Assembly (NCBI GenBank): GCA_039944535.1
Contig: JBDUYP010000004.1
Coordinates: forward strand, 1 to 64,000
Direction: 5' to 3'
Origin: JAMZMI01 sp039944535
GTDB taxonomy: Bacteria > Bacteroidota > Bacteroidia > Cytophagales > Cyclobacteriaceae
Length of the DNA: 64,000 bases
Part shown: in pieces, positions 16,179 to 24,832 of the stretch
Numbering within the stretch: position 1 is the first letter of the stretch
How the letters are laid out: the number at the start of each line of letters is the position of its first letter
Program-made: the position numbers and the translations under genes
The notes under the pieces: generated by a model
What the model saw: only the letters and a program-made list of their open reading frames with translations
Told to the model about the DNA's origin: nothing
Databases searched by the model: none

Positions 16179-16730
16179 TTGAAAAACTCCAGTGTCATAC
16201 CACCTTTGAGAATTGTGTTCGTCATGTGGTTGATGTACACCATTGAAACTTACCTTGGTGTGGATTTTGGGTTTCTTGGAATTCTCCCCATGACGCTAAA
16301 GGGAACGATTGGGATTTTTACCGCACCCCTGATCCATGGCAACCTGACCCACCTGATATCCAATACGGCTCCATTGCTTTTTCTGGGAGCGGCTGTCTAT
16401 TTTTTTTATAACAAAATAGCTTCCCGGGTATTTTTTCAATGCTACTTCTTTACCAATATCCTCGTATGGTTTTTCGGAAGGCAGTTTTATCACGTAGGGG
16501 CAAGTGGTCTAATTTACGGTCTGGCCTTTTTCCTTATTTCGTTTGGCATATTCAGGAGAGATTTACGATCCATCATGATTTCCCTGGTCATCATCATTTT
16601 TTACGGTGGGTTGGTTTATGGGCTGTCACCAGCAAACTCCAATATCAGTTGGGAGTCACACCTTTTTGGCGCTATTGTAGGTTTGTCAACGGCCTTTACG
16701 TTGAGAAATTCGCGACATGTGGAAGGCTAA
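16179..16730 (+). CDS. rhomboid-family intramembrane serine protease
   Basis: The 183-residue protein has six hydrophobic segments. The rhomboid signatures are HGNLTHLISN (residues 53-62), the nucleophile Ser109 in GASG, and the catalytic His161 in WESHLFG in the last helix. Rhomboids cleave transmembrane helices near small, helix-breaking residues. The start used is TTG at 16179; an in-frame ATG at codon 16 would cut into the first helix. A terminator separates it from the upstream gene. No obvious substrate is adjacent, though the PID-CTERM-like proteins elsewhere in the window have glycine-rich helices. Confidence 0.85.
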   Translation: MKNSSVIPPLRIVFVMWLMYTIETYLGVDFGFLGILPMTLKGTIGIFTAPLIHGNLTHLISNTAPLLFLGAAVYFFYNKIASRVFFQCYFFTNILVWFFGRQFYHVGASGLIYGLAFFLISFGIFRRDLRSIMISLVIIIFYGGLVYGLSPANSNISWESHLFGAIVGLSTAFTLRNSRHVEG

Positions 16731-16753
16731 TTTTATTAGTAATACTAATAAAA
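16731..16753. promoter_or_regulatory. perfect inverted repeat before the radical SAM gene
   Basis: Two 11-bp arms, TTTTATTAGTA and TACTAATAAAA, around one A, directly after the rhomboid stop and ending 16 bp before the ATG of the radical SAM gene. A further TTAGTTAA follows at 16754-16761. The arms are AT-rich with no strong T run, so an operator for a dimeric regulator seems likelier than a terminator. Confidence 0.55.
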
Positions 16754-16769
16754 TTAGTTAATTTACAAA

Positions 16770-17813
16770 ATGATTAAAGGTAAAGGAGCGCAAAGCAATC
16801 CGAACAACCCATTTCTAAAACAAGGCAGTACCCAGGAGCATATTGAGGGTATCGACGATTTCTCTCAGGAGGATAGTCGGTCGGTAGAAATTTTCTACGA
16901 ATCACCCAAAAATGTCCTTAGCAGAAATAGCAGCGAAGACATCAGCTTTGAGTACTCAATCAATCCTTATCAGGGGTGTGAGCATGGTTGCATTTATTGT
17001 TACGCACGCAACTCTCATGCCTATTGGGGGTTTAGTGCAGGGCTCGATTTTGAAACCAAGATTATCGTAAAGCAAGATGTTGCTAAGAAGTTTGAGGAAA
17101 GAATCCTGAAGCCGGGCTGGAAAGTTCAGCCCATTATGATATCCGGCAATACGGATTGCTACCAGCCTTTGGAAAAGAAATATGGACTGACCCGACAAAT
17201 ACTTCAGGTAGCACTCAAATACAGGCACCCGCTGAGCATTATAACGAAGAATGATCTGATTTTAAGAGATGCGGATCTTTTGACTGAGTTGGCATCTCAC
17301 GCTCTTGTTCATGTTTGCTTTTCCATCACTTCTCTGGACGAAAAGCTGAGAATGAAGCTTGAGCCTCGCACTGCGACTTATGATAAAAAATTGAAGGCTA
17401 TCAGGTATCTGTCTGAGAGGGGAGTTCCTGTTTCTGTCATGAATGCGCCAATCATTCCGGGACTCAATGATCATGACATACCGAAGGTGCTACAAAGCAC
17501 ATCTGAAGCTGGGGCCTTAGACATCAACTACACGGTGGTGCGGCTCAATGGACAAATTGGAGACCTGTTTACAGAGTGGATAGAAGCAGCCTATCCTGAC
17601 AAAGCAAGTAAAGTGCTGAATCAGATATCAGAGTTGCACGGGGGCAAAGTCAATGACTCAGAGTGGGGGCAGAGGATGCGCGGAAAGGGGCAATATGCGT
17701 TGGTGATTGATGAACTTTTCCAAAAGAGTAAAAGCCGGTTTTTTCAAGACAAAAAAATGCCTCCATACAATCTGGGTGCTTTCAGAAGGGGAGGCAATTA
17801 TAGTTTGTTTTAG
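16770..17813 (+). CDS. PA0069-family radical SAM protein
   Basis: The 347-residue protein carries the radical SAM cluster motif CxxxCxxC as Cys70, Cys74 and Cys77 in PYQGCEHGCIYCYARNSH. The YCYAR form and the C-terminal GGNYSLF ending match the PA0069 family, related to spore photoproduct lyase-like proteins. These bind a 4Fe-4S cluster and SAM; I know no established reaction for this family. A strong inverted repeat lies just upstream at 16731-16753, so the gene may have its own regulator. Confidence 0.88.
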   Translation: MIKGKGAQSNPNNPFLKQGSTQEHIEGIDDFSQEDSRSVEIFYESPKNVLSRNSSEDISFEYSINPYQGCEHGCIYCYARNSHAYWGFSAGLDFETKIIVKQDVAKKFEERILKPGWKVQPIMISGNTDCYQPLEKKYGLTRQILQVALKYRHPLSIITKNDLILRDADLLTELASHALVHVCFSITSLDEKLRMKLEPRTATYDKKLKAIRYLSERGVPVSVMNAPIIPGLNDHDIPKVLQSTSEAGALDINYTVVRLNGQIGDLFTEWIEAAYPDKASKVLNQISELHGGKVNDSEWGQRMRGKGQYALVIDELFQKSKSRFFQDKKMPPYNLGAFRRGGNYSLF

Positions 17814-17818
17814 GAGTG

Positions 17819-18175
17819 TTAGTTTTTCAAATGTGAGCTAAGAAAAAAAGCAGCTCCTGCCAGGGCAGTGTCTTTCAGGAACATTGCGGCGGCTGGTTGT
17901 GCCTGATTAAGAAAACCAGGAAGGTGTATCAGCACGGCAAAAAGCAGAATCATAAGGCCCAAAAGTTGGGTGGCTAGCTTTGCTTTTTTATCAATAATAA
18001 TAGCCACAGCTGCTAAAATGAGGGCGAGCCCTGTGAGATACACCCACACTTCACCGGCTGGTAAAAATGAAGGTACTACTCCAACCATGGCTGAAGCATT
18101 CATAAAATGAAAGAAACCAAACATCGCAATTGGCAATGCGTAGAGGAGTTTTCCGATAAATCCGAGATTTTTCAT
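17819..18175 (-). CDS. DoxX-family membrane protein
   Basis: A 118-residue four-helix membrane protein with the DoxX layout: short N-terminus, FGFFHFMNASAMVGVVPSF near 20-38, three further helices (about 45-62, 69-86, 95-112) and a basic end. DoxX-like proteins are small inner-membrane proteins tied loosely to redox or oxidative stress functions, and the role here is unknown. It converges on the radical SAM gene with only 5 bp between stops. Confidence 0.8.
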   Translation of the reverse strand: MKNLGFIGKLLYALPIAMFGFFHFMNASAMVGVVPSFLPAGEVWVYLTGLALILAAVAIIIDKKAKLATQLLGLMILLFAVLIHLPGFLNQAQPAAAMFLKDTALAGAAFFLSSHLKN

Positions 18176-18257
18176 AAGAACTAATTGTTACTGGTTAAGG
18201 TAAAATCAATTCTAAAATATAGGTAAGGCACAAAGCGAAAGCAAGAAGTTTTACATC

Positions 18258-18947
18258 TTAGTTCGCTAGCAGTATGTTGGAAATCAGGCTAATAGATTTG
18301 TTGTTAAGCTTGAGCTGGTAATACTGGCCGTCTGATTCAAGGTCGATCCAGATTCCTGGTTTGCCTGGCTTCTTTGTACCTTCTTCTTCGATCTCTGCAG
18401 AGAAAACAGGATTCATGGCTTGCTGCATTTTCTCCCAGCTCAATGGTTGGCCGTTCACCTCACTGGTCAAAGTCTCAAAATACCCCAGCACCTTGACTTC
18501 CTTTAGATCCGAACCTTTTACAATTGCCAGATTTACAGTTAAAGGAAGTTCGCGTTTAGCTTTTTCATATATCGCCTGAATCAATTCCTGTATTTTGAAA
18601 TCCCACTCATCGACTTTCAGTACATGACCAGAGGGGTTGCTTTCTTCACTTTCAACCTGAAAGTGCATCCAGATTTCTTCATTGTTGGAGTTGCTTTCAA
18701 GTTCTATATGCTCGATTTCGCTCAACCTCTCACTCCAAATATTGCCAAGCTTGCCTGTCCATTTGAAGTCGTCATCCGTGGTAAAACCTTCATTGATGAT
18801 CTCATCTTCGGTTATAGTATCCCGATTCAGGTATTCCATCTCAAACTCGATTTCTGTTTCATCATCTTTGATGTTGAGATCAAGCGTGTACCCAAATGCG
18901 AATGGGGGTGGTATTAATAAGGTCTGGTATGATATTTTAACTCTCAA
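18258..18947 (-). CDS. conserved hypothetical acidic protein following menE
   Basis: The 229-residue soluble protein is rich in Glu/Asp, with alternating strands in the N-terminal half (EIEFEMEYLNRDTITEDEII) and no signal peptide or membrane helix. I do not recognise the family. Its ATG lies inside the end of menE, an 11-bp overlap on the same strand, so it is probably translated from the same message. A role in menaquinone synthesis would be guesswork. 18176-18257 upstream of the DoxX gene holds nothing I recognise. Confidence 0.65.
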   Translation of the reverse strand: MRVKISYQTLLIPPPFAFGYTLDLNIKDDETEIEFEMEYLNRDTITEDEIINEGFTTDDDFKWTGKLGNIWSERLSEIEHIELESNSNNEEIWMHFQVESEESNPSGHVLKVDEWDFKIQELIQAIYEKAKRELPLTVNLAIVKGSDLKEVKVLGYFETLTSEVNGQPLSWEKMQQAMNPVFSAEIEEEGTKKPGKPGIWIDLESDGQYYQLKLNNKSISLISNILLAN

Positions 18948-19989
18948 TTTGTAGTTGCTTTAAGGTTTTGTTTCTATTGATTTTGCCTGTTTCGGTGTAT
19001 GAAAAGGAATGTAAGGTATAGCATGATTTCGGAACACTGTATCGTTCTATACCGGAAAAATCGAGTGAATTGAGGCTGAGCGGCTCGGTAGTCTCAACTA
19101 TCAAAACAGCTCTGGATCCAAGTTTTTCGTCAGGAATACCAGCAATAAAAAAGGGAAACTCAATTTGACTATCCAGTTTGCGTTCAAGCTTTTCAGGTGA
19201 AATTTTCACACCACCGGAGTTGATCACATGATCAGCGCGACCAATCCATTTGAATCGTTTTGTGTCTAAAATTTCCACAATATCTGTGGTTGTTATCCAC
19301 TCGTGATCCGTCACCGTACCGCAAACACTGAGACATCCGGCACTCGTCTGCTTTATTTTGACATCTCCAAGAGTGGTATAGTTATCCTCTGATGCCAGAT
19401 TTTGTAGCGCAAAATGAGAAGCGGTCTCAGTCATTCCATAACTATGGTAAAACTGCGTGTTTCTTTGAGACGGTATTCGTTTCCTGACTTTTTCGTTCAT
19501 GGTCGCCCCACCAATGATCACATTATTCACTTTATCAAATAGGTTGGCATCCTCTTCAAAAATGGTTTGTACCTGTAGTGGAACCATAGATGCCAGGTCA
19601 TGCTGAGCGCCTTTAGCGACGCTTAATGGGTTGGCACAAGGATTTACAAACTCAATATCATGATGGCCCATTAGCGCCCTGATCACCGCCATGGTACCAC
19701 CGATATAAAATGGATTGATACAAACAAGACTAGTTTGGAAATTACCCTGCGGATCCAACCTGTTTAGGGTGCATTTTGCGCTGTATTCCATGATAGAGCG
19801 CGATAAAACAACAGTTGATTGTGTTCCCGTGGAACCGGAGGTTTTAAACTGGAAGCTCTCGTGACCGGCATTCCAATTGTTTATAATCTCAATTACCCTG
19901 TTTTCGAAATCGGAATGATATTTTTCCTTTATTTTTCCGCTTTCTTGCTCTTGGAGAGAAGTTTCTTTACCATTTAATGTTAGCCTCAT
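18937..19989 (-). CDS. menE: o-succinylbenzoate-CoA ligase MenE (AMP-binding enzyme)
   Basis: It should activate o-succinylbenzoate to its CoA thioester in menaquinone synthesis. The adenylate-forming motif FKTSGSTGTQSTVVLS and YHSYGMTETASHFALQN, then WIGRADHVINSGGVKISPEKLE, are clear. I start at ATG 19989 (350 residues). The frame stays open to 20079, but that would overlap the divergent sigma gene at 20002. At about 350 residues it matches compact Bacteroidota MenE. menD and menF lie 3 kb away, across the sigma/STN/FecR cassette. The MenE call rests on this linkage plus the short length. Confidence 0.82.
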   Translation of the reverse strand: MRLTLNGKETSLQEQESGKIKEKYHSDFENRVIEIINNWNAGHESFQFKTSGSTGTQSTVVLSRSIMEYSAKCTLNRLDPQGNFQTSLVCINPFYIGGTMAVIRALMGHHDIEFVNPCANPLSVAKGAQHDLASMVPLQVQTIFEEDANLFDKVNNVIIGGATMNEKVRKRIPSQRNTQFYHSYGMTETASHFALQNLASEDNYTTLGDVKIKQTSAGCLSVCGTVTDHEWITTTDIVEILDTKRFKWIGRADHVINSGGVKISPEKLERKLDSQIEFPFFIAGIPDEKLGSRAVLIVETTEPLSLNSLDFSGIERYSVPKSCYTLHSFSYTETGKINRNKTLKQLQIES

Positions 19990-20001
19990 AATCACAAAAT
20001 A

Positions 20002-20547
20002 TTGCAAGACCCGGATCACATTCTTGTAGAGCGTCTGCACCACAAAGATAAGCGTGCCTTCGAACTCATCTTCAATCAATACTATGGTTTATTGAAATCC
20101 TATTCCATGAGATTTCTGGATGAGGTGGAAGAAGCCGATGAGGTCGTGCAGGAAGTATTTGTCAAATTTTGGGAAAAGTGTGACAAGCTCGCACCTGATT
20201 CTTCTATCAAAAGCTATTTGTACAGGTCTGTGCACAATACCTGTTTGAATTATCTGAAGCACCAAAAGGTGAAAGACTCTTACAAGCAATACGTAGTAGG
20301 CGTGATGGATGAGGGGTATGACGCCCATGAAGAAAAACCCAATACAGAGGGAATTCAGGAAAGAATCCTTGACGAAATTGATAGTTTACCCCCGCGCTGT
20401 AGTGAGATATTCAAACTCAGCAGGCTGGAGGGGTTGAAATATCAGGAAATAGCAGACCATTTAAATATTTCTATCAAAACCGTGGAGGTGCAAATGGGTA
20501 AGGCGTTAAAAGTGCTGAGGGAAAAACTGGTGGACTTGAAGAAATGA
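20002..20547 (+). CDS. ECF sigma factor (Bacteroidota FecI-like)
   Basis: The 181-residue protein has region 2 (HKDKRAFELIFNQYYGLLKS, then EEADEVVQEVFVKFWE and KSYLYRSVHNTCLNYLKH) and region 4 (LPPRCSEIFKLSRLEGLKYQ, then EIADHLNISIKTVEVQMGKAL). This is the form paired with FecR in Bacteroidota. The start appears to be TTG at 20002; the next ATG would remove most of region 2. Only 12 bp separate it from the divergent menE ATG, so its promoter must lie within menE coding sequence. It overlaps the STN-protein start by 4 bp. Confidence 0.88.
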   Translation: MQDPDHILVERLHHKDKRAFELIFNQYYGLLKSYSMRFLDEVEEADEVVQEVFVKFWEKCDKLAPDSSIKSYLYRSVHNTCLNYLKHQKVKDSYKQYVVGVMDEGYDAHEEKPNTEGIQERILDEIDSLPPRCSEIFKLSRLEGLKYQEIADHLNISIKTVEVQMGKALKVLREKLVDLKK

Positions 20548-21974
20548 CAAGAAAAGGTAAGATCGGGTTTTTATCAATGTTGCTTTTCGCTGTGGTGCTA
20601 TCCGTTTGCGGTCAGGTCAAAGACACGGTTTCTGTAAACTTCAAAGATGTTCCCTTAGAGTTCGTTTTCGATTCTATTTCCTTCAAATCAAACTACGATT
20701 TCTCGTACAATGCTGAGTCAATCCCCCCAGGGAGTTTATACTCATACAAGAGATCCAATGTGGCCATCAGCGATCTCCTCAATATCCTTTTTGTGGGCAC
20801 TGATCTGGAGTATGTCAAGCTGGAAAACCAGATAATAGTAAGACGAAAAAAAGTGCCGGACGCAGTTGAGGAAGAAGGTCTGACCAGAAGAATCTCAATA
20901 GCCGGTTGGGCCCGAGAGTCTGATAGCAAGCAGCCCATAGTAGGAGCAAACGTCTATATCCAGGGCAGTACTATAGGAACTACTACAGACAAAAATGGAA
21001 ATTACCGCCTGAATAATGTGGTTCCTGGTAACTATGTCATCGTGTTTTCACACATCGGGTATGTTACGGGTTCATACAATCTTAAAGCGGATATTTCGGA
21101 CCGTTTTGCGGTCAATTCTTTAATGGAACCGCGAGTCGAAACACTTCAGGATGTAGAGATTGTATCCGATCCATTGGTACGCAAAGAAGCTGAACGCTCA
21201 AGGCATTTCAATACCTTCAAAAAAGAACTACTGGGAACCTCGCAAAATGCCTCAAGGTGTGAAATTGAGAATCCTGAAGTGCTTGATTACACATACAGCC
21301 AGCCCAGAGACTTCCTTCATGTCATTGCCAATGAGCCTATCGTGGTAACCAACAATGCACTAGGCTACAGGATCATCATGGATTTGGATTATTTCAACAA
21401 GCAGGAAAACCGGATCAATTTTCACGGACAAGCCAGATATGAGGCTATAGAACCAAAGTCAAGAAAACAAAAAAGAAGATGGCGAAGAAATAGAAAGGCA
21501 GCCTATAATGGATCCATGATTCATTTTTTCAAAGCACTGGTGAATGACAATCTGGATAGGGAAGGATTTAGGATAGGAACGACCCAAAGCATTGATGATA
21601 CGCAAGATGTGGGTATTGACCCTGTTAAGCCTGAAGACCTTATTACACCTGTGGATGATAGCAATGAATGGTTATTGGCGTTCGATGACTACCTGTACGT
21701 GGAATACCAAAAGGAGGTAGCAAGCCATATATATCTTAATGAAATAAAAAATAGTGCAAATGAGGATCCAGAGATAAAGGCATTTAGAGAAATAGGAGTA
21801 GGGCCGGCAGCCCCCCAAAGGTCTTTGATTCAGTTGCGAACGGGAGAGATTTATGTTGGCAAAGATGGAACCATTGATGACAGACTGTCGATTGTTTCAT
21901 TGGGGTACTGGTCGTGGGAAAGGCTCGCAGATTTGATGCCTATAAACTATGATCCTAAAAAAGATAAATTTTGA
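20544..21974 (+). CDS. secreted STN + carboxypeptidase-regulatory-like domain protein
   Basis: The 476-residue protein has a signal peptide ending VLSVCGQ, an STN (secretin/TonB short N-terminal) domain at about 28-90, a beta-sandwich of the carboxypeptidase-regulatory type at about 112-195 (GANVYIQGSTIGTTTDKNGN, then GYV), and a 270-residue C-terminal part I do not recognise, including a basic KSRKQKRRWRRNRK stretch. In SusC-type receptors these first two domains precede a TonB-dependent barrel; here no barrel follows. It lies between its sigma factor and FecR, so it may be the signal input. Confidence 0.78.
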   Translation: MTRKGKIGFLSMLLFAVVLSVCGQVKDTVSVNFKDVPLEFVFDSISFKSNYDFSYNAESIPPGSLYSYKRSNVAISDLLNILFVGTDLEYVKLENQIIVRRKKVPDAVEEEGLTRRISIAGWARESDSKQPIVGANVYIQGSTIGTTTDKNGNYRLNNVVPGNYVIVFSHIGYVTGSYNLKADISDRFAVNSLMEPRVETLQDVEIVSDPLVRKEAERSRHFNTFKKELLGTSQNASRCEIENPEVLDYTYSQPRDFLHVIANEPIVVTNNALGYRIIMDLDYFNKQENRINFHGQARYEAIEPKSRKQKRRWRRNRKAAYNGSMIHFFKALVNDNLDREGFRIGTTQSIDDTQDVGIDPVKPEDLITPVDDSNEWLLAFDDYLYVEYQKEVASHIYLNEIKNSANEDPEIKAFREIGVGPAAPQRSLIQLRTGEIYVGKDGTIDDRLSIVSLGYWSWERLADLMPINYDPKKDKF

Positions 21975-22028
21975 CAAGACAATAGGGGGTTGAGCAAGTG
22001 TACTTGTTGACAAATTAAGCATAGAGAG

Positions 22029-22967
22029 ATGGAAGATTTACTAGTAAAATTTTTTTCGGGTGAAGCTTCAAAAAGCGAACAACAAAAGGTGAAGGAATGG
22101 AGGAGCACTTCACCTGAAAACAGTTCAGCATTTTTAGAAGCCAAGCAAGTATGGGTTGCATCATGCAAACCTGAGAAACCGAATCAGGCACTTTTAGATT
22201 CGATCCTGAATGAAGGAGAAGAAATCAAAGTGATTCCGATATGGCAAACTGGACTTTTCAAGTTTGCCGCTTCACTGTTGATCATTCTGGGAGCTGTTTT
22301 CGCTGTTTATCAAATTGGAGACAGCAACAATGACATGCCAGGTTTTGCTCAGGTAAGGACTGAAACATTGCCTGATGGTACAGAGGTGTCCTTGCACAAA
22401 GGAGCGCAGTTGGAGGTGTTGTCGTTTGATCAGGAGCGGCGGGTGAGGCTCACAGGTAAGGCATACTTTGATGTGGAGAGAGATGAAACCAAACCTTTTT
22501 TGATCGAGACAGAAAATGCACTTGTTAGAGTTTTGGGAACCTCGTTTGTGGTCAACTCAAACCCGAAATCGGAGCTCGCTGAAGTATTAGTCGAATCGGG
22601 TGTAGTAGCGTTTTCGGACAAAGATGAAAAAAGTAAAGTCGAGCTGATAAAAGGAGAAAAAGCCGTGTTGAATCAAAACAATGCGGAGATTCAGAAATCA
22701 GAAATTGATGGCGAAAATTATTTGGCGTGGAAAACCCACAACATATCATTTAGAAAGTCGAGCCTAAAAGAAGTCTCGGATATTTTAGAGGATGTTTATG
22801 AAGTGGATGTCATCTTCTCAAATGATGATTTGGGCCAGTGCAGACTCACTGCCAAATTTTCTGAAAAACGCATCGATGAAGTGATCGATATCATCTCGAA
22901 GACATTTAATATAGATTCTAAAATCGAAAAAGGTACTGTAACATTCGCTGGTAGCGGATGTAATTAA
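22029..22967 (+). CDS. FecR-family anti-sigma factor
   Basis: The 312-residue protein has a cytoplasmic N-terminal segment (LLVKFFSGEASKSEQQKVKE, then FLEAKQVW), one membrane helix near 80-98, a periplasmic FecR domain (GFAQVRTETLPDGTEVSLHK onwards, LVRVLGTSFVVNS) and a C-terminal DUF4974 domain (HNISFRKSSLKEVSDILEDV onwards). It should hold the sigma factor encoded at 20002 and release it on contact with an outer-membrane signal, here perhaps the STN protein. It is the last gene of the cassette and has a terminator at 22990. Confidence 0.92.
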   Translation: MEDLLVKFFSGEASKSEQQKVKEWRSTSPENSSAFLEAKQVWVASCKPEKPNQALLDSILNEGEEIKVIPIWQTGLFKFAASLLIILGAVFAVYQIGDSNNDMPGFAQVRTETLPDGTEVSLHKGAQLEVLSFDQERRVRLTGKAYFDVERDETKPFLIETENALVRVLGTSFVVNSNPKSELAEVLVESGVVAFSDKDEKSKVELIKGEKAVLNQNNAEIQKSEIDGENYLAWKTHNISFRKSSLKEVSDILEDVYEVDVIFSNDDLGQCRLTAKFSEKRIDEVIDIISKTFNIDSKIEKGTVTFAGSGCN

Positions 22968-22989
22968 TGCAGGTTAGGAGGATGATTGA

Positions 22990-23020
22990 GGCTGACATTT
23001 GGTTGTGTCAGCCTTCTTTG
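22990..23020 (+). terminator. intrinsic terminator of the sigma/STN/FecR cassette
   Basis: 8-bp stem GGCTGACA / TGTCAGCC (22990-22997 with 23006-23013) and a T-rich tail. 23021-23134, up to the menD stop on the other strand, holds nothing else I recognise. Confidence 0.8.
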
Positions 23021-23134
23021 TTTATGGGAGCCCTGGGAGTTTTTCAATGACCGACTGACCATTTTTCAGAAGTGTCATTTTACCTGCTATAGTCTCATTC
23101 ATGTATCAGGTAATGATCGTACGTTCTAATGGAA

Positions 23135-24832
23135 TTATTTCGTCTTTAGAGCCTTGGTAATCACCTTCTTGAGAGAGCTAAAAGCATCACTATTGGCTTT
23201 TGGTTCGGTGAATACCTCAAGAATTTTTGGTGTTTTGTTGTCTTTAAAAAGATGTTTTAATCCCTCGTTCAGGGATTTTGAATCCTTAGCTCTGAAATAA
23301 TCGAAGGCATATTCTGCTGCGGTAAATTTGGCACTATGGGCATGTCTGGTTTCAAAGTGCTGTTCCAGTTCTTCCAGTCCTGATGGCCCTTTGATTAGTC
23401 TGAAAATTCCCCCTCCGAAGTTATTGAAAACAATGATTTTCAAATTGGAGAGGTCATATTGGTGAAAGAAAGCGTTGCGATCGTAAAAGAAACTAAGATC
23501 ACCTGTAAGAAGAAGGGTGGGTTTTCCACTGCAGAGGGCACTACCTACAGCAGTTCCGTTGGAGCCATCTATTCCGCTAGTACCACGATTGGAAAATATA
23601 CTGGATGCTGCCAGCTTATAATGGAAGAAATTGGCGTATCTCACTGCCATGCTATTGGCAAGGTGAATGTCGAGCCCTGATGGCGTTGTGTTGAGCACAT
23701 CGTAGTAGGCTGTCAGTTCTGAAAACTCCCGTGTCTCCATTTCGGTTTCTATGGCCGCACGGGTTCTCGACTCTATAGTTTCCCAGTTTTGTTTGTAGTT
23801 TTTAATGACCTGATCTTTAAACTCATTGTCTGGTCTCTGATCGGCGACTGCATTTAGAAAATCCGCCAAAGGATGTTGAAGATGTTTCGTGAGTGTCTTA
23901 AAAGTATCTGCTGCTGTTTCGCAATCTTCAAAATGCCAATGTGCCTTGGGCTTATATTTTCTGATAAAGATTTTTAGATTTTTAGAAATCAGTGACTTAC
24001 CTGTGGTTATCAGAAGTTCCGGGCGCAGGCTTTCGAGCTGTTCCTCGTTTGAGTTGCCTAAGAATAAATCCTGAGTTTTAACAAACTTACCGGTACCCAA
24101 ATTGCTAATGATATCGGTTAGGACAGGGATGCTGCTACTTAGGTTGAGTGCATCAATTAGCTCTTCGTTTTGATCATTTTGACCAACCACGATCAATCGC
24201 TTTTTAAACGAGTTCCAGACGGGGATCAAGCTGCTGTAATCGACCGACACAGGTAATTTCTTATTATCAATTACTCTAATATTTTCGAATTTCAGAGGCT
24301 GACCTTGTTCGGGATAGAAAGGCTCCCTAAACGGGACGTTGATATGCACTGGCCCAAAAGGTGGAGTATGCGCCAGGTTAATCGCCTCATTTAGTTTTCT
24401 GTTCCATTCCCACTTGGCATCATCATGTCCCACATCTACGGGCAGCTCAAAGCTTCCTTTCACGAAGTTGGATAGTGCGCCGGGTTGGTTGATGGTTTGT
24501 CCATCACGTTGATCCAACCATTCCGGAGGCCGATCTGCCGATAAAACGATAAGGGGAATTTTCTGATAAAAAGCTTCTGCCACTGCGGGTGCATAATTGA
24601 GTAGGGCAGTACCTGAAGTACAGCAAATAGCCACAGGTTCATTGCTCCTTATTGACATTCCCATTGCAATGAAGGCCGCAGAGCGTTCATCTACTATATT
24701 GAATGTTTGGATCTTTGGGTTGCGGGCAAAAGAAATGGTAAGAGGTGCATTTCTGGATCCAGGCGAGAGCACAACTTTAGTGATGCCTTTTGCCGCTAAA
24801 ACCTCTGAGATATTGTAAATGGTGCTGTTCAT
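23135..24832 (-). CDS. menD: SEPHCHC synthase MenD
   Basis: This thiamine-diphosphate enzyme joins 2-oxoglutarate to isochorismate, giving SEPHCHC, the second committed step of menaquinone synthesis. At 565 residues it has the family's length. MenD marks are VVLSPGSRNAPLTISFARN, DERSAAFIAMGMS, CTSGTALLNYAPAVAEAFYQ with LSADRPPEWLDQRDGQTINQ, and the cofactor region TLLLTGDLSFFYDRNAF near 430-450. Its ATG overlaps the menF stop by 4 bp (ATGA), implying coupled translation. Confidence 0.95.
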   Translation of the reverse strand: MNSTIYNISEVLAAKGITKVVLSPGSRNAPLTISFARNPKIQTFNIVDERSAAFIAMGMSIRSNEPVAICCTSGTALLNYAPAVAEAFYQKIPLIVLSADRPPEWLDQRDGQTINQPGALSNFVKGSFELPVDVGHDDAKWEWNRKLNEAINLAHTPPFGPVHINVPFREPFYPEQGQPLKFENIRVIDNKKLPVSVDYSSLIPVWNSFKKRLIVVGQNDQNEELIDALNLSSSIPVLTDIISNLGTGKFVKTQDLFLGNSNEEQLESLRPELLITTGKSLISKNLKIFIRKYKPKAHWHFEDCETAADTFKTLTKHLQHPLADFLNAVADQRPDNEFKDQVIKNYKQNWETIESRTRAAIETEMETREFSELTAYYDVLNTTPSGLDIHLANSMAVRYANFFHYKLAASSIFSNRGTSGIDGSNGTAVGSALCSGKPTLLLTGDLSFFYDRNAFFHQYDLSNLKIIVFNNFGGGIFRLIKGPSGLEELEQHFETRHAHSAKFTAAEYAFDYFRAKDSKSLNEGLKHLFKDNKTPKILEVFTEPKANSDAFSSLKKVITKALKTK

